Positions 42,826-53,842 of a stretch of DNA of 64,000 nt are shown piece by piece. How positions within the stretch are numbered: position 1 is the stretch's first letter; every line of letters begins with the position of its first letter. Source of the DNA: Saccharomycopsis crataegensis (lineage: Eukaryota > Ascomycota > Saccharomycetes > Ascoideales > Saccharomycopsidaceae). The notes under the pieces are model-generated. The model saw only the letters and a program-made list of their open reading frames with translations, had not been told where the DNA came from and searched no databases. A program made the translations under genes and the position numbers. Where the stretch lies: the NCBI RefSeq assembly GCF_037102585.1, contig NW_027043824.1:248001-312000 (forward strand). Direction: 5' to 3'.

Positions 42826-43692
42826 ATGTTTGGTTTGAGAACTGCTGCCAGACAGTCCTTGAGAAACGGTAGACGTGCCTTGATGGGCAACCGTCGTGGG
42901 TTTGCTGCCGGTTGCGTTGTCAGAAAAGACAGTACCCCAACTTACGAAGACTTGGTCAACCTAAGTTCATTACCAAGAGAAGTTCCAAAAGAAATACATT
43001 ACGAACCTCACAATCCTGCTGATGACTATGCCGTCCAGAGCGAGGAATTGCACAAGTTTGGGAAATATTTGATCACCGCGATGCCAAAATTCATCCAAAA
43101 GTTTTCTGTGTGGAAGGACGAATTGTGTCTTTACATTGGTCCTAATGCGGTTATCCCAGTGTGTACTTTCCTTAAAGACCATACCACTGCGCAATTCAAG
43201 AACCCTGTCGACGTCACTGCCGCCGACTACCCATCAAGAACCAATAGATTTGAAGTTGTCTACAACTTTTTGTCGACCAAGTACGGATCAAGAATCAGGG
43301 TCAAGACTTACGCGTCAGAAGTTAGCCCAGTCCCATCGATCGAACCAATTTTCCACGGGGCTAACTGGTTTGAAAGAGAAGCTTACGATATGTTTGGGAT
43401 TTTCTTTGAAGGCCATCCTGATTTGAGAAGAATTATGACAGATTACGGGTTTGAAGGTCATCCATTAAGAAAAGATTTCCCAACCACCGGGTACACCGAA
43501 GTAAGATATGACGAAGAAAAGAAGAGAGTGGTTTATGAACCATTGGAATTGACCCAGGCTTTCAGACAATTCAACGTTGGGTCAAGTGTTTGGGAACAAG
43601 TGGGGCCAGGTAAGGACTCTACCCCAGAATCTTTCAAATTGCCAACTCCTCAACCAGAACCAGAACAAGAAGAAGGTAAGGAGAAGAAATAA
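42826..43692 (+). CDS. NUGM: NADH:ubiquinone oxidoreductase 30 kDa subunit (NDUFS3/NUGM)
   Basis: Peripheral-arm core subunit of respiratory complex I in the mitochondrial inner membrane. The 288-aa protein starts with an Arg-rich presequence ([20 protein letters not shown]). It contains the family signature [20 protein letters not shown] (about residues 184-203) and [20 protein letters not shown]. The C-terminal extension is Pro/Glu-rich. No in-frame CTG codon was seen, and the codon use is that of a well-expressed gene. Its presence shows that this yeast has kept complex I, unlike Saccharomycetaceae. Confidence 0.96.
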   Translation: MFGLRTAARQSLRNGRRALMGNRRGFAAGCVVRKDSTPTYEDLVNLSSLPREVPKEIHYEPHNPADDYAVQSEELHKFGKYLITAMPKFIQKFSVWKDELCLYIGPNAVIPVCTFLKDHTTAQFKNPVDVTAADYPSRTNRFEVVYNFLSTKYGSRIRVKTYASEVSPVPSIEPIFHGANWFEREAYDMFGIFFEGHPDLRRIMTDYGFEGHPLRKDFPTTGYTEVRYDEEKKRVVYEPLELTQAFRQFNVGSSVWEQVGPGKDSTPESFKLPTPQPEPEQEEGKEKK

Positions 43693-43862
43693 CTTAGATT
43701 AAGGAGATGAAGATATTCATCTAATCAACTGAAAAAAAAAAATTTGAAAAATGCTCTTTCCACATTTTACTCATGGAGCATCAGCATCATCATCATTATC
43801 ATTATTATTATTATCATCATCATTCCCCCACTAATGAAATATTCAACAATCGTGCAGTGTTA

Positions 43863-43899
<37 letters not shown>

Positions 43900-44388
43900 T
43901 TCAATCATCACAAAAAATACAAAAAGACAATTCTTACCAATAATATTAATAATAACAATTGGCATCCAAGCAATATCCTATAGCCCTTCTTCTGTCCATG
44001 GGTTACTCCTTTATTTCTATGTACTTGGTCAAACAACCACAACAATTGCGGAAATTTGTTCCTCATTCCTAATTACAATCATTTTATCTTCCTCAAAATC
44101 TCTATTTTTGTCAACTATATTTGAAATGCTCATTATGCTCTGTACTACAATAAACGATCAAAAAAAAAAAAAAACGGGGTTTCTATTTTCTGTTTTACAA
44201 CAAAAGGGAAAAGAAAATATTAGGGAGTTTGACCTTTTGCACTTCGAGAAAAATACTTCGATTGTAAATTCTATTCACAGCAATAAGAAAACAAAAAAAA
44301 AAATTGAACAAATTTTTAGTCTCTCTCAAAGGAACAAAATAATATTAATAAAACAAACCAACCACATATGTAGATATAAAAGAGATGG

Positions 44389-44419
<31 letters not shown>

Positions 44420-44494
44420 GAAGTAACAAAACTAAAACAAGATAACAAAGAAAAAGAAAAAAAAAATCAACAAATAAAAAAACCCGCCATTAAT
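43693..44494. other. Convergent 3' region, no gene seen
   Basis: Spacer between the 3' ends of NUGM and END3. Contains ATC/ATT runs at 43787-43825 and 43865-43896 and a poly-A run at 44391-44417. The frame 44108-44548 is A-rich low-complexity sequence and not a convincing gene. Confidence 0.6.
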
Positions 44495-45664
44495 TTATGC
44501 CTGGACTTGCTGTCTCAATTCACTCAACTCTCTTTGCTTGTCTTGTAAATACTGTTGCAATACATTGACTTGTTGCTCAATTTCGTTGACATCGGCAGTC
44601 AAACTAGAAAGTGATTGATGACTTGGATCATTGTTGTTGCTTCTCAACTTGCGTAATTGCCCCTCTTTGTATTTCAATAATTGTTCGAGTTCATATTTCG
44701 TAATAGACGTTTCTTTGGTGCTGCTCCCGCCATTCTCTTTGGACTTTATTTCTCTTTCGGTTTTCGAGATCTTATTGTCTAATTCAATCAATTTCTTTCT
44801 TAATCTTGCCTCTTCCCATTCTACGGATTCTGCATCAGAATAATCAATTTCTTTTGTCGGCTCACTCACTGAACCGTATTTACTAAGGTACCCTTCGCCA
44901 AACCCGCCTTTCTTTTTGTTTGCCTGGGCCGTGGCTTGCATTTTCTCTTGTTGTGATTGTAAATTATAATCAGGAACCTCTTTGGAAAAAGTGGCTCTAA
45001 GGGTCGCTGGCACCGAGCTTGGGACTTTCTTACCTTTCGACCGCTGATTCAAAATGTGCAAGTATACCAAACACTGGTCCTTGTCAATGGTTTCGAATTG
45101 TTTTGGATTGACCAAGTTCCAAGCAGATGAGATATCGGTCTTTGGAACCCCGTCCAAATCATCGTACAAGCTACTCAATCCATCAAACTTCACTCTGCCA
45201 AACCGATCGGTGGCGGAGTTGTAAATGTTTTCATAAGTAGTCTTATCTGCTGGGGAAATGTACCAGTCGAAATTCATGTCTCTGATCCCATACCCATCAT
45301 CTTCATCATCATCGTCGGCAGAGGTCCCGATGTTTTTCCCCATGCCTACCGCGGCGTTCGCCTGGATCAAATGGGCCTTGGAACCAGGAATTAGCCATGG
45401 AGGTAACGATTCCGGTAAATCTTTCATCGACCCATTGACAGTATCAAAGATCAATTTCATGGCAATGCAAAACTCTTCGAAATCAAGGTTCCCATCCTGA
45501 TCGATGTCGGAAAGTGACCAAATTTTTGCAAGTTTGTCATCGGCCAACTGGGAGTTCTTGAACACCGCGCTGACTTTGTCGCCACCCAATTTCCCATCCG
45601 CCGGACTAAGACCGTTGAAGATCTCCCAGAACTTTTTGATTTCCCAATTTTCCAACTTTGGCAT
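44495..45664 (-). CDS. END3: End3-like endocytic EH-domain protein
   Basis: Component of the Pan1-Sla1-End3 coat complex of cortical actin patches, needed for endocytosis. The start is the ATG at 45664 (MPKLENWEIKKFWEIFNGLS), which matches End3 of other yeasts. The 45 extra in-frame codons upstream are a hydrophobic low-complexity artefact. The 389-aa protein has an N-terminal EH domain (about 10-100) with an EF-hand loop DIDQDGNLDFEE (53-64), a second degenerate EH region (about 130-225) and a C-terminal coiled coil (about 285-389) that in End3 binds Pan1. An ARK1/PRK1-type kinase gene, whose product regulates this complex in yeast, lies 4 kb away. Confidence 0.93.
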   Translation of the reverse strand: MPKLENWEIKKFWEIFNGLSPADGKLGGDKVSAVFKNSQLADDKLAKIWSLSDIDQDGNLDFEEFCIAMKLIFDTVNGSMKDLPESLPPWLIPGSKAHLIQANAAVGMGKNIGTSADDDDEDDGYGIRDMNFDWYISPADKTTYENIYNSATDRFGRVKFDGLSSLYDDLDGVPKTDISSAWNLVNPKQFETIDKDQCLVYLHILNQRSKGKKVPSSVPATLRATFSKEVPDYNLQSQQEKMQATAQANKKKGGFGEGYLSKYGSVSEPTKEIDYSDAESVEWEEARLRKKLIELDNKISKTEREIKSKENGGSSTKETSITKYELEQLLKYKEGQLRKLRSNNNDPSHQSLSSLTADVNEIEQQVNVLQQYLQDKQRELSELRQQVQA

Positions 45665-46561
45665 AGTTTGATGTAATGATGGTGTATTATGTGAGATATG
45701 AGATATATGTCTTGGGAGAGAGATGATGGGTGTTATTGTTAGTGACACACCACCCACCAAGAAAAGAAGAAAAAAAAAAAAAACCACCGGCAGCAGCACA
45801 TTTTGTCACATGAGTTGTCACGTTTTAGTTGTCAAAGGCTTAGTTAGTGAAGGATATATATCTCACTCAAACCATAGTTGGTTGATGATTATGACAATAG
45901 GGAATTTGACAATTGATGACATTTCTGAATCGATCGATAGCTGGAGGGGGGGGCAGGTGAATAGAATAATCATCGTCTGCAATTGTCGCGATCTAACAAT
46001 ATTCTGAAGTCAAGGAAAAATTGACAAAAGTGGGGAAAAGAATAGGGAGCCCAAAATATTAGAAGCCAGATAAGTGGTCTTAGATATTATTAATCGTATA
46101 TTTGTAGTCCAATTGCATTCTTCGTGGGAGTGTTTTACCTTATCTTCCTTCCATGTCAAGACTGTCCTGTTAAATTTTTCTATTGATGTTACTCAAAAAG
46201 GAAACTGCGGATCACAATCCTCATTTTTTGCAGGAAATAACCATATTATAAGTCGTTGTCGATCTCATTCATTCCTCTCTTTTGGGGAAATAATTCTTAA
46301 TATAGAATATCGCTAAATCAAGATAATACTAAACTGAATCTCAGACGTGAGAGGTCCGATGCATGAAATACCATTTCTGGAAATGTCAATGACAATCTTT
46401 CAGTGTTAAGATCCTTTTCATTTATTTCCATAATGATCATTCATTATAAATAACTGCAAAGATCTCTTAGTTTTAATGTTATTATTTCTTCTTCTTTTTT
46501 TTTTATCATCATCATCAAATCTTATATTGATAATCTCACTCTTTTACTACGCTATCTCACA
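45665..46561. promoter_or_regulatory. Intergenic region with promoter of the a-factor-like gene
   Basis: END3 upstream region followed by the pheromone-like gene promoter. TATAAATA near 46446 may be a TATA box about 115 bp upstream of the start codon. The operator candidate at 46362-46396 is listed separately. No other gene seen. Confidence 0.4.
46362..46396. promoter_or_regulatory. Candidate a-specific-gene operator (Mcm1 site plus flanks)
   Basis: CCATTTCTGG (46371-46380) fits the CC-N6-GG Mcm1 core. The left flank CATGAAATA and the right flank AAATGTCAATG resemble the alpha2 half-sites of the S. cerevisiae operator. GACAAT (46391-46396) is the complement of ATTGTC, a motif like the HMG-type a2 site reported for Candida albicans a-specific genes. 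It lies about 170 bp upstream of the pheromone-like gene. This is a motif-based inference. Confidence 0.45.
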
Positions 46562-46687
46562 ATGAAGTTCTCCTCTACCTCCTCTTCCAACTCTGCTGCT
46601 CAAACCAAGAACAAGGATGAGCAAAAGGACAATGTCTACCTTACTGCTTACGGTGGTGTTTTGACCCAATCTTGTGTTATTGCTTAA
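46562..46687 (+). CDS. Putative a-factor (farnesylated mating pheromone) precursor
   Basis: A 41-codon frame too short for routine gene calling. The protein starts MKFSSTSSSNSAAQTKNKDE, continues QKDNVYLTAYGGV and ends LTQSCVIA followed by TAA. CVIA is a CaaX box, identical to the one ending S. cerevisiae MFA1. The layout (short hydrophilic Ser/Ala/Lys leader, acidic-Lys-Asp-Asn junction, hydrophobic core, CaaX) is that of a-factor precursors. These are farnesylated, clipped and methylated, then exported by Ste6. A mature peptide starting at or near the Tyr after DNV would have about 13 residues ending in the modified Cys; its exact ends are unknown. Codons are the preferred ones (TCC, ACC, AAG, GGT, TTG), as expected of a highly expressed gene. 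The upstream operator candidate and STE2 1.26 kb downstream support the call. Confidence 0.72.
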   Translation: MKFSSTSSSNSAAQTKNKDEQKDNVYLTAYGGVLTQSCVIA

Positions 46688-47946
46688 ATGGATGCTTTTC
46701 CACTGGGGCGACGCTGCTGCTGAATTGATGAAGTTGAATTCATCTGATTGGCTCAATTCGATTTTTTTTTTTTTTTTCAACACTGAACCGGTTTTTTTTT
46801 CTTCTCTTTTTTTACACTTATTATTTTTTTCATATAATTTTTTTTTTTTTTTTGGTACTTGCTTTTCTTCTTCGCAGTTGACGAATTGTTATAATGAAGG
46901 TTTGTTAGTTTACAAAGATGTTGTTTTTCACACTGTAAAATTTATTTAATTATTTGCTAATATTTTTTTTTTCAAAGCATATAAATGATAAGACTTAGCT
47001 TCTAATAATAAGACTTTAGTTCGATTCTAAAAAAGAGTTAATTATTATATAATTATAGTTACAATTAAAAGATTATGACGAAATCTCCCACTTTGAGCAA
47101 ATCAAATTGAGAAACATCACTTATTTTTCATTCTCTCCTTGCCTGTGAGCAAATTTTATAAACCATAGAATCAATTGCGATCTTTTATCGCTCACTCGTA
47201 TCTTAATTCAATAGAAGATCAGATTGCTGTAATTGATCTAGATACTAGTATGAATAATTCAAATACTATTTTTTATTTTTCTTACCTGTTTTCACTGAGA
47301 TATGTTGATTCAGGCCTGGGTCATTCAAACAGATTTTAGCCACAAATAAAAAGTTCCCGAATACATGTCCATTGCTCCACAAGAGAAGATTAAAAGGACA
47401 ACACGAATTTTTCAAGCATACGAAGCTGATTGATCGACAACATAAAACCCTATGATCTCTCAATCAGACCACGTTCACGAAAATTCAAGATAAGTTTCCC
47501 CTCCTATGGAGCCCCAAATAGCGTACGATAATACAACATCATGGCAATTTGTGTTTTCTTTCTTCTCCTTTTGTGGCGGGCCATATTAATCGTGATAATC
47601 GCAATTCCCCATTGATTATGCCGTAAACGGTAATTATGCACCTCTCAACATCGATCATCAAAAATTCGCAGTGCTCCGAAAAACTTCGAATTTTCAGACC
47701 TCAGGGGGTCGAGATTGCTTCTAATTGGGTAATATTAGATGAGGCTAACCTATATTGTCAATTAAGGAAAAATGATAGAATGTATTTCATCTATATATAT
47801 ACATCCTTTGGGATCCTCGTTTCAAATTCAACACTCAAATTCTCTGGATTTTTTTTCTCTTTCCAATAAAAAAGTTTTCTTTGAATATTGTTTTTCTAAT
47901 AGACTTCCGTTTGAATTTTGCTATTAATATCCACTAATTATTCAAA
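46688..47946. promoter_or_regulatory. Intergenic region with STE2 promoter
   Basis: 3' region of the a-factor-like gene, with long T runs (46759-46855), then the STE2 promoter. The open frame at 47636-47869 has no family character. The Mcm1-like candidate at 47754-47767 is listed separately. Confidence 0.45.
47754..47767. promoter_or_regulatory. Candidate a2-Mcm1 site upstream of STE2
   Basis: ATTGTCAATTAAGG, continued by AAAAATG, combines an ATTGTC motif with TCAATTAAGG, one mismatch from a CC-N6-GG Mcm1 core. It lies about 180 bp upstream of STE2. The same ATTGTC plus Mcm1 pairing occurs upstream of the a-factor-like gene. Confidence 0.4.
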
Positions 47947-49083
47947 ATGTCCGCAGATGATGCTTATATGGAGTACTTGATGTCTCAAAACCCATTTGAA
48001 ATCTTGTTGAACTACACTACCCCCGCTGGAGTTCAGCAAGTAACATTCCAAGAATTGGATCATTGGCTATACCGACAATGCCAAGGGTCGATCATTCAAG
48101 GGATCAAACTCGGTGCTGGCATCATCATGATTTTGGCCACCAATATGTTCACCAGGAGGGCTAATAAGATGAAACCAATGTTCTGGGGGTTGCAAGCAAC
48201 GTTATTTTTCATGTGCTTGAAATCCATTTTTTACATGTACTACTACTTGAGCAACTCTGGGAGCATCACATTTGCCTTTTCAGGATACTATGTGCTCGAT
48301 GTCACTAATAGAAACATGACCACAGTCACCGATTTGATTCAAGTGTTATTCGTTGCCAGCATTCAGCTCGTCTTGATCTGCCAAGTATGGACATTGTACA
48401 AGATCCCGGAAAACGGATACGCGAAAAATGTTCTCAAGTTTGTGGTATTGGGGGTTTGTATTGTTTTGGCAGTAGTAAATATTGGATTTTACATTGTCGA
48501 TATCACTTTTGCATTGATTGAAATCTACAATGAGTCTGGGGAGACTAGTCCAATTTGGACTTTCAACGTTCCAGTGATTCTCTTTTTAACATCGCTTTGG
48601 TTCCAAAGTTTCTGCCTCATTGGCAAGCTTGTTTATTGTGTTTATCTCAGAAGACAATGCGGAATGAAGAACTTCAGTATCTATCATATTCTCTTCATTA
48701 TGTCTTTCCAATCCATGATTATTCCGGCGATGGTGGTCATTGTGAGTTACAATCTAAACGATTGGACTTCCAACACTTTGCCGGAAATTTCGTTCTTCCT
48801 TACCGCAATGTTCTTGCCATTTTCTATTATGTGGGCCAGCTCTAGGAATGACTCTTCCAGTCCATATTCCACCGGTGGTTTTATGGTCAATAGCGTATCG
48901 CATGATGATAGTATCTACGATTCAGAAGGTTCTTTGAAAATCAGCGATATTGAAAACATTCCTGAAGAGGAATCCACAATTTCTCAAAACTACGCCATGT
49001 ACAATGGAGAAAAAGGAATTGAGGAGCAAGAAGAAGATGAAGACGAGGCCATAAGCCCAACCACCCTCCATTCTAGAACAATT

Positions 49084-49086
<3 letters not shown>
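47947..49086 (+). CDS. STE2: Ste2 alpha-factor pheromone receptor (GPCR)
   Basis: Seven-transmembrane class D GPCR that detects alpha-type pheromone and signals through the Ste4/Ste18/Gpa1 G protein. In 379 aa I see an extracellular N-terminus with NYTT (22-25), seven hydrophobic segments between about residues 48 and 300, the loop-1 region YMYYYLSNSGSITFAFSGYY typical of Ste2, the TM5-TM6 loop (YLRRQCGMKNFSIYHILFIM), the TM6 motif QSMIIPAMVVIVSYNLN and the TM7 motif LTAMFLPFSIMWASS. A Ser/Glu-rich tail of about 75 residues would carry phosphorylation and ubiquitin signals for endocytosis. The Ste2 features are unambiguous. In yeasts this gene is usually expressed in a cells, the same cells that make a-factor. 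Confidence 0.95.
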
Positions 49087-49118
<32 letters not shown>

Positions 49119-49520
49119 AAATATGAATTTTCTCGCTGTTGCTTATTTTTTTTTTTTTTCTTTGTTTTGAGAGATCCAAGTAGACTCGGAGCTAGTTGTG
49201 TTAGAATTCTACAGTTGAATTAGTTTATTATTTCTATTTTCTCTTTGATTTATTAGTCGTTTATTATTATTGTTATGATAATGTTGGTTATCTGCGTAAA
49301 GAAGACACCCTTACACCGCATAGAAGTTGTAGTCACCCAAACACCAGTAAGATAATCACCCACGAAAAATAAACAACACACACCGCTATGGAAAACTGTT
49401 AATAGATCAACCACGTTTTGAACACCACCGAGGCATTCTTAGATATTTTAAAATATAAAATTGAAAATAACCCATTATCCAAGCAATAGAAAGTTATATA
49501 TATACATATACATATAAAGG
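49087..49520. other. Spacer between STE2 and the PRK1-like gene
   Basis: A (TA)n run at about 49085-49118 follows the STE2 stop. The rest is the promoter of the kinase gene with TATATATACATATACATATA at about 49497-49516. No gene seen. Confidence 0.6.
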
Positions 49521-52268
49521 ATGGGAAGCCCACCGCCAAATGCCTATCCTCCTGGAACAGTGTTGACTGTTGGGTCCCACAAGGCGATGATCGTCAAGTA
49601 TATATCTGAAGGGGGTTTTGCCCACGTTTATATCGTCAAGATCTCGCCATATGAGAATGGCCAGGAAATTGCCTGTTTGAAAAGAGTGCTTGTGCCAAAC
49701 AAAGCCACATTGAATATATTGAGGGCCGAGGTCGATGCGATGAAACGACTTCAAGGTAAGCCTTGTATCGTTTCGTATATTGACTCACACGCCGCCAGAT
49801 CGCCGAGTAATGATGGCACTTACGAAGTGTTTCTCTTGATGGAATACTGTTCTAAGAATGGATTGATTGATTTCTTGAACTCCAGGTTACAAAACAGATT
49901 GACGGAGCCCGAAATCTTGCAAATCATGTACGAAGTGACCATCGGACTTTCTCAGGTCCATTTCTTAAACCCTCCGTTGATTCATAGAGATATCAAAATC
50001 GAAAATATATTGATTAATGATAGAAACGAGTATAGACTTTGTGACTTTGGGTCTTCTTGTCCACCATTACGTCCTCCTAGAAACCAACAGGAATTGAAAA
50101 TTCTCCAAAATGATATATTGCGATACACCACCGCTCAATATCGGGCCCCAGAAATGATCGATCTTACTAGAGGGTTGCCCATCAATGAAAAATCTGATAT
50201 TTGGGCTCTCGGGGTGTTTTGTTACAAGATTTGCTATTACACCACCCCATTCGAACAAACTGGGGAAGCTGCAATCTTGCAATCAAGTTTCACATTCCCT
50301 TCATACCCCGTTTATTCTGGGAGACTTCAAAATTTGATCAGAGTTTTACTCACCAATGATGCCAGATTGAGACCAAACGTTTACCAAGTATTGGAGGAAG
50401 TTTGTAAAATGAAGAGCGTCCCTATCCCATTAGAAATTCAACAGCAATACCTTACTTTCAAACAACAAATGGCAGCCCAGCAGATGTTACAGCAACAAAA
50501 GCAACAGGCGGCAGCAATTGCAGCCTCTAATGTTGCCCCACAACAACCATCAACCATTCCATCGCATGTTTCTGGTCAAGTATCTGCAGCATCAACCAAT
50601 TTGTACAATGATAACCTTGCCAAATCCAATACTTCGATCAAATCTACAAAATCAGGAAAATCTCTACAGTCTACACAATCTGGTAAATCGCTCCAGTCAG
50701 CGGCGTCTTCGATTTCCGCGAAATCAAATAACGTCATTCCAAGCACTGCGTCTGCCATTACCCAACTTACTTCGACCTCCACCACCACGTTTAACGAACA
50801 TCCTTCTAACCATAATGAACAATTTAAAAACAAATCATCTCCAGCGTTGAATAAGCTTTCTGCAAGCTCATCACCAGAAGACCCATTTGCCGATCTAATT
50901 AAAAAAGGATCAATGAGTTCGATCTCAGCCACCACTACCCAACCCAAGCCATTGATAGACATTGTGAAAGATAAAGTCGATTCTGCTAAGCCAAAAGTAC
51001 GCCGTAAACCTTATATTGGATCACCGCCAGATCTCTCATTGAAGGTTATGGATATCGACGGCTTACGGAACAAGTTTGAAGACAAAAGTACCAGCACCGC
51101 CAGTGTGGCGAAACCTTCAAAACCAATAAATTCTTTTAAATCAAAAGGATCAAGTGTTGCCAACGGTATTGGCTCGACTGATTCAACCACAATGAACGAA
51201 AAATCCAGTGGTGATGCCATCACCACTACTATGCCTGATGGTTTAAGAAAAACATTACCACCACTGGACGTTGGGAAATCCGCCAACAATTCTCATGAAC
51301 TCCGAAGATCTCATTCATTCCATAAGAGAACCATCAGTGCCGGTAAGACCTCATTGAACAAATTGACTAATTCTTTAACCGGTAAATTCCGTGCGTCTTC
51401 TAACAATTCCCGCCTTAGCAGATCAAATACCGGGAAATTATCTGTCAATAACACCGGAAGACAATTATCTCTGGAATTTAACACATTAACTTTATCTTCT
51501 ACCAGAAAAACCACCAGTACTGGCAGCAGTAGTGATAGTAGCAAAGATATTGACGAATCCGAAGATGAATTGATTTCCCAGATCTCAATGAAGGAATTTA
51601 AAAATGCCGATTATCTCCAAAAGAAACCATCAACATCGACTTCTGTTCAAAAGCGTATGGAGATGCTCTTGAATAACAAAGACGAAATTGTGAAGACCGC
51701 CACCGGTTACGGTAAATATACCGGAGACGACCAAAACACCAAAGTCGAGATTTCTCAAAAGGCCGGGAAATTTCTCAAGCCGATCACCAACAAGAGAAAA
51801 TCTTTGGATTTGATAAGACATAAGACCCCGTCCACGTGGCTGCTGAGCGGCACCAGGACTACCAAGGAATCATCTTTGGGGAACTCTAAACTTTTCAAGC
51901 ACAAACTGGCCGATAAGACACCAACGGGCATGATTCCCCCAACGACCCCATCGTCTGCTGCTTCATCGAAGCCTGCCCCGGTTACAAAAGAAAAAAAGAA
52001 GATTCCACCTCCTAGACCAAAGAAACCAAGTCATTTGGTGTCACCGAAAGTGAAATCTAAAGAATGGTCTGATCAAACTTCCCCTATTGCCCCAAAGAGT
52101 AAACCCAATACCATCAGCAGACTTAGGAAAGATGATGATGATGACGATTTGACTAGTGAAGTGGTGAAGGAGAATGCATTCTTTGAAGATGATGGGATCA
52201 TTGATGGAGATTTCGATGAGAACGATTTTGAAAAAAGCTTCAATGAGAAGTATCCGAAGCTAATGTGA
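49521..52268 (+). CDS. Ark1/Prk1-family actin-regulating kinase
   Basis: NAK-family Ser/Thr kinase that in yeast phosphorylates Pan1, Sla1 and other endocytic coat proteins to disassemble actin patches. In 915 aa the kinase domain spans about 20-305: [12 protein letters not shown] (29-40), catalytic Lys in ACLKR (residue 54), [10 protein letters not shown] (from 155), CDFGSS (DFG 175-177) and RAPEMIDL. A Gln-rich segment (about 310-335) and a long Ser/Thr tail follow. [14 protein letters not shown] near residue 830 matches the Abp1-SH3 binding motif that Ark1 and Prk1 carry and that localises them to actin patches, which favours ARK1/PRK1 over AKL1. CTG codons occur only in the tail. Confidence 0.88.
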   Translation: MGSPPPNAYPPGTVLTVGSHKAMIVKYISEGGFAHVYIVKISPYENGQEIACLKRVLVPNKATLNILRAEVDAMKRLQGKPCIVSYIDSHAARSPSNDGTYEVFLLMEYCSKNGLIDFLNSRLQNRLTEPEILQIMYEVTIGLSQVHFLNPPLIHRDIKIENILINDRNEYRLCDFGSSCPPLRPPRNQQELKILQNDILRYTTAQYRAPEMIDLTRGLPINEKSDIWALGVFCYKICYYTTPFEQTGEAAILQSSFTFPSYPVYSGRLQNLIRVLLTNDARLRPNVYQVLEEVCKMKSVPIPLEIQQQYLTFKQQMAAQQMLQQQKQQAAAIAASNVAPQQPSTIPSHVSGQVSAASTNLYNDNLAKSNTSIKSTKSGKSLQSTQSGKSLQSAASSISAKSNNVIPSTASAITQLTSTSTTTFNEHPSNHNEQFKNKSSPALNKLSASSSPEDPFADLIKKGSMSSISATTTQPKPLIDIVKDKVDSAKPKVRRKPYIGSPPDLSLKVMDIDGLRNKFEDKSTSTASVAKPSKPINSFKSKGSSVANGIGSTDSTTMNEKSSGDAITTTMPDGLRKTLPPLDVGKSANNSHELRRSHSFHKRTISAGKTSLNKLTNSLTGKFRASSNNSRLSRSNTGKLSVNNTGRQLSLEFNTLTLSSTRKTTSTGSSSDSSKDIDESEDELISQISMKEFKNADYLQKKPSTSTSVQKRMEMLLNNKDEIVKTATGYGKYTGDDQNTKVEISQKAGKFLKPITNKRKSLDLIRHKTPSTWLLSGTRTTKESSLGNSKLFKHKLADKTPTGMIPPTTPSSAASSKPAPVTKEKKKIPPPRPKKPSHLVSPKVKSKEWSDQTSPIAPKSKPNTISRLRKDDDDDDLTSEVVKENAFFEDDGIIDGDFDENDFEKSFNEKYPKLM

Positions 52269-53842
52269 TAATGCACACATCACCAATACTAAAAAACATT
52301 TCTTAGTAATATGCTTTTTCTTTTTTTTTTTTTTTTTATTACTTTCCCTTTTCATTTTCCGAAGTTTGTTTTTGAAATATTATCTTCTTTTTTGGGGCTG
52401 TTAATTTACCATTATGATATTAGGGTTTCATTGGGGGGTTTCTGTCAAACAATTTATTATTTTTCTTTAAAAAAATACCAACATCCAAAAAGAACCAAGC
52501 AAAACAACAACATAAAAACAAAACAAAAAAAAAAAGACAAAAATTGAAAACAAAAGCTCAGTTTGCTAAAATCATCTACTGGTCTCATTCATTTGAGTTT
52601 ATTTTCATCTAATTTCATTTTTTTTTTATTTTTTTTTGCATCTCTATATCTTTATTGATTATGCATTGTTTCGGTCTATCTATCTTTATAAATTCTCTAG
52701 ATAGGTATCACTGGAAATAAACTGATCGATTATCATCATTATTATTATCATGTATAAAATGACTGTAGACTCATAATTAATGACACAAGACATATATTCA
52801 TATAACAACAAAACCATACACCCATGAGATCAAACGTATGGTGATTTTCATCATTAAGGGGTAATTAACTTATAAATATTATTAACAATAATCAAAAATA
52901 TGATGTAGAAATAAATAATAATTAAGGAGGCAAAATAAAAAAGAAGAAGAAAAAAAGATTAATATTAACAGTTCTTAGAATGAGCACAAGAAATTAAGTA
53001 TGTATGGTCAAGTCCCTTTTCCATAATAGTGCTTTGAGGAAATGTGGTCACAGTGCTGTGAAATCAATACAATTAGGACATCCTAATTGAAAAGGCTCTT
53101 CAAACCTTGGTAATGAAAATAAAAATAAAAATAAAAATAAAAATAAAAATAACAATAAAAATAAAAATAAAAATAAAAATAAAAATAAAAATAAAAATAA
53201 AAATAACAATAAAAATAAAAATAAAAATAAAAATAAAAATAAAAATAAAAATAAAAATAAAAATAAAAATAAAAATAAAAATAAAAATAAAAATAAAAAT
53301 AAAAATAAAAATAAAAATAAAAATAAAAATAAAAATAAAAATAAAAATAAAAATAAAAATAAAAATAAAAATAAAAATAAAAATAAAAATAAAAATAAAA
53401 ACAGAAAACAAGCAAAGCAAATAAAATAAAAATAAAAAACTAGAATGAAGACAACAAAAGAAAATCATCAATAGTTTAGCTTGTGGTGAGAACATCTAAA
53501 GGACCAACCAAAGAAACCTCGAATAAAAACGATGAAAAATATTAGATAAAGATAGATAAAAACAAATGATAGAATGAGCAAATTGAACGACGAAAGAAAC
53601 AAAAGAAACAAGAACATTATAACATTCAAGAAGGAAAAGATGAGAGATCGAAAGAAGGGAAAAAAAAGACAAAAGGAATAACAAACAAATGAATAAAAGA
53701 TTTATGGATAATAGAATAAGTATCAGTGGAACGTTCTAAAAAACTGTCGCGCATTATTAGGCAAGATAATTGTAGATATAATGGAATTTATAATTTCATG
53801 AGCTCGTTAAATTGGTTAATTACATTTTTTTTTTTTGTTTTT
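52269..53842. other. Convergent 3' region with large hexanucleotide repeat
   Basis: Spacer between the kinase gene and BST1, 1.57 kb. Poly-T and poly-A runs, (ATT)n at 52735 and the hexanucleotide array at 53116. No gene seen. Confidence 0.6.
53116..53401. repeat. (AAAAAT)n minisatellite-like array, about 48 units
   Basis: Hexanucleotide repeat of almost 290 bp. Two units read AACAAT instead of AAAAAT, at about 53149 and 53203, spaced nine units apart, which suggests expansion of a larger block. The Ile/Lys, Phe/Ile and Tyr/Phe frames on both strands are products of the repeat. Confidence 0.97.

Noticed and set aside
44108-44548. 146-codon plus-strand frame between NUGM and END3
   Set aside because: Mostly Lys from poly-A runs, and it runs antisense into the END3 3' end.
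45665-45799. Hydrophobic N-terminal extension of END3 that looks like a signal peptide
   Set aside because: End3 is cytosolic and its family N-terminus is at the ATG at 45664; the extension comes from an A/T-rich run.
47020-47034. TTCGATTCT, considered as a tRNA B-box
   Set aside because: No matching A-box or acceptor stem nearby. I found no tRNA or rRNA gene in the window, though a covariance-model scan was not possible.
53083-53495. Three long open frames of two- or three-residue repeats
   Set aside because: Products of the AAAAAT hexanucleotide array, open in several frames on both strands.
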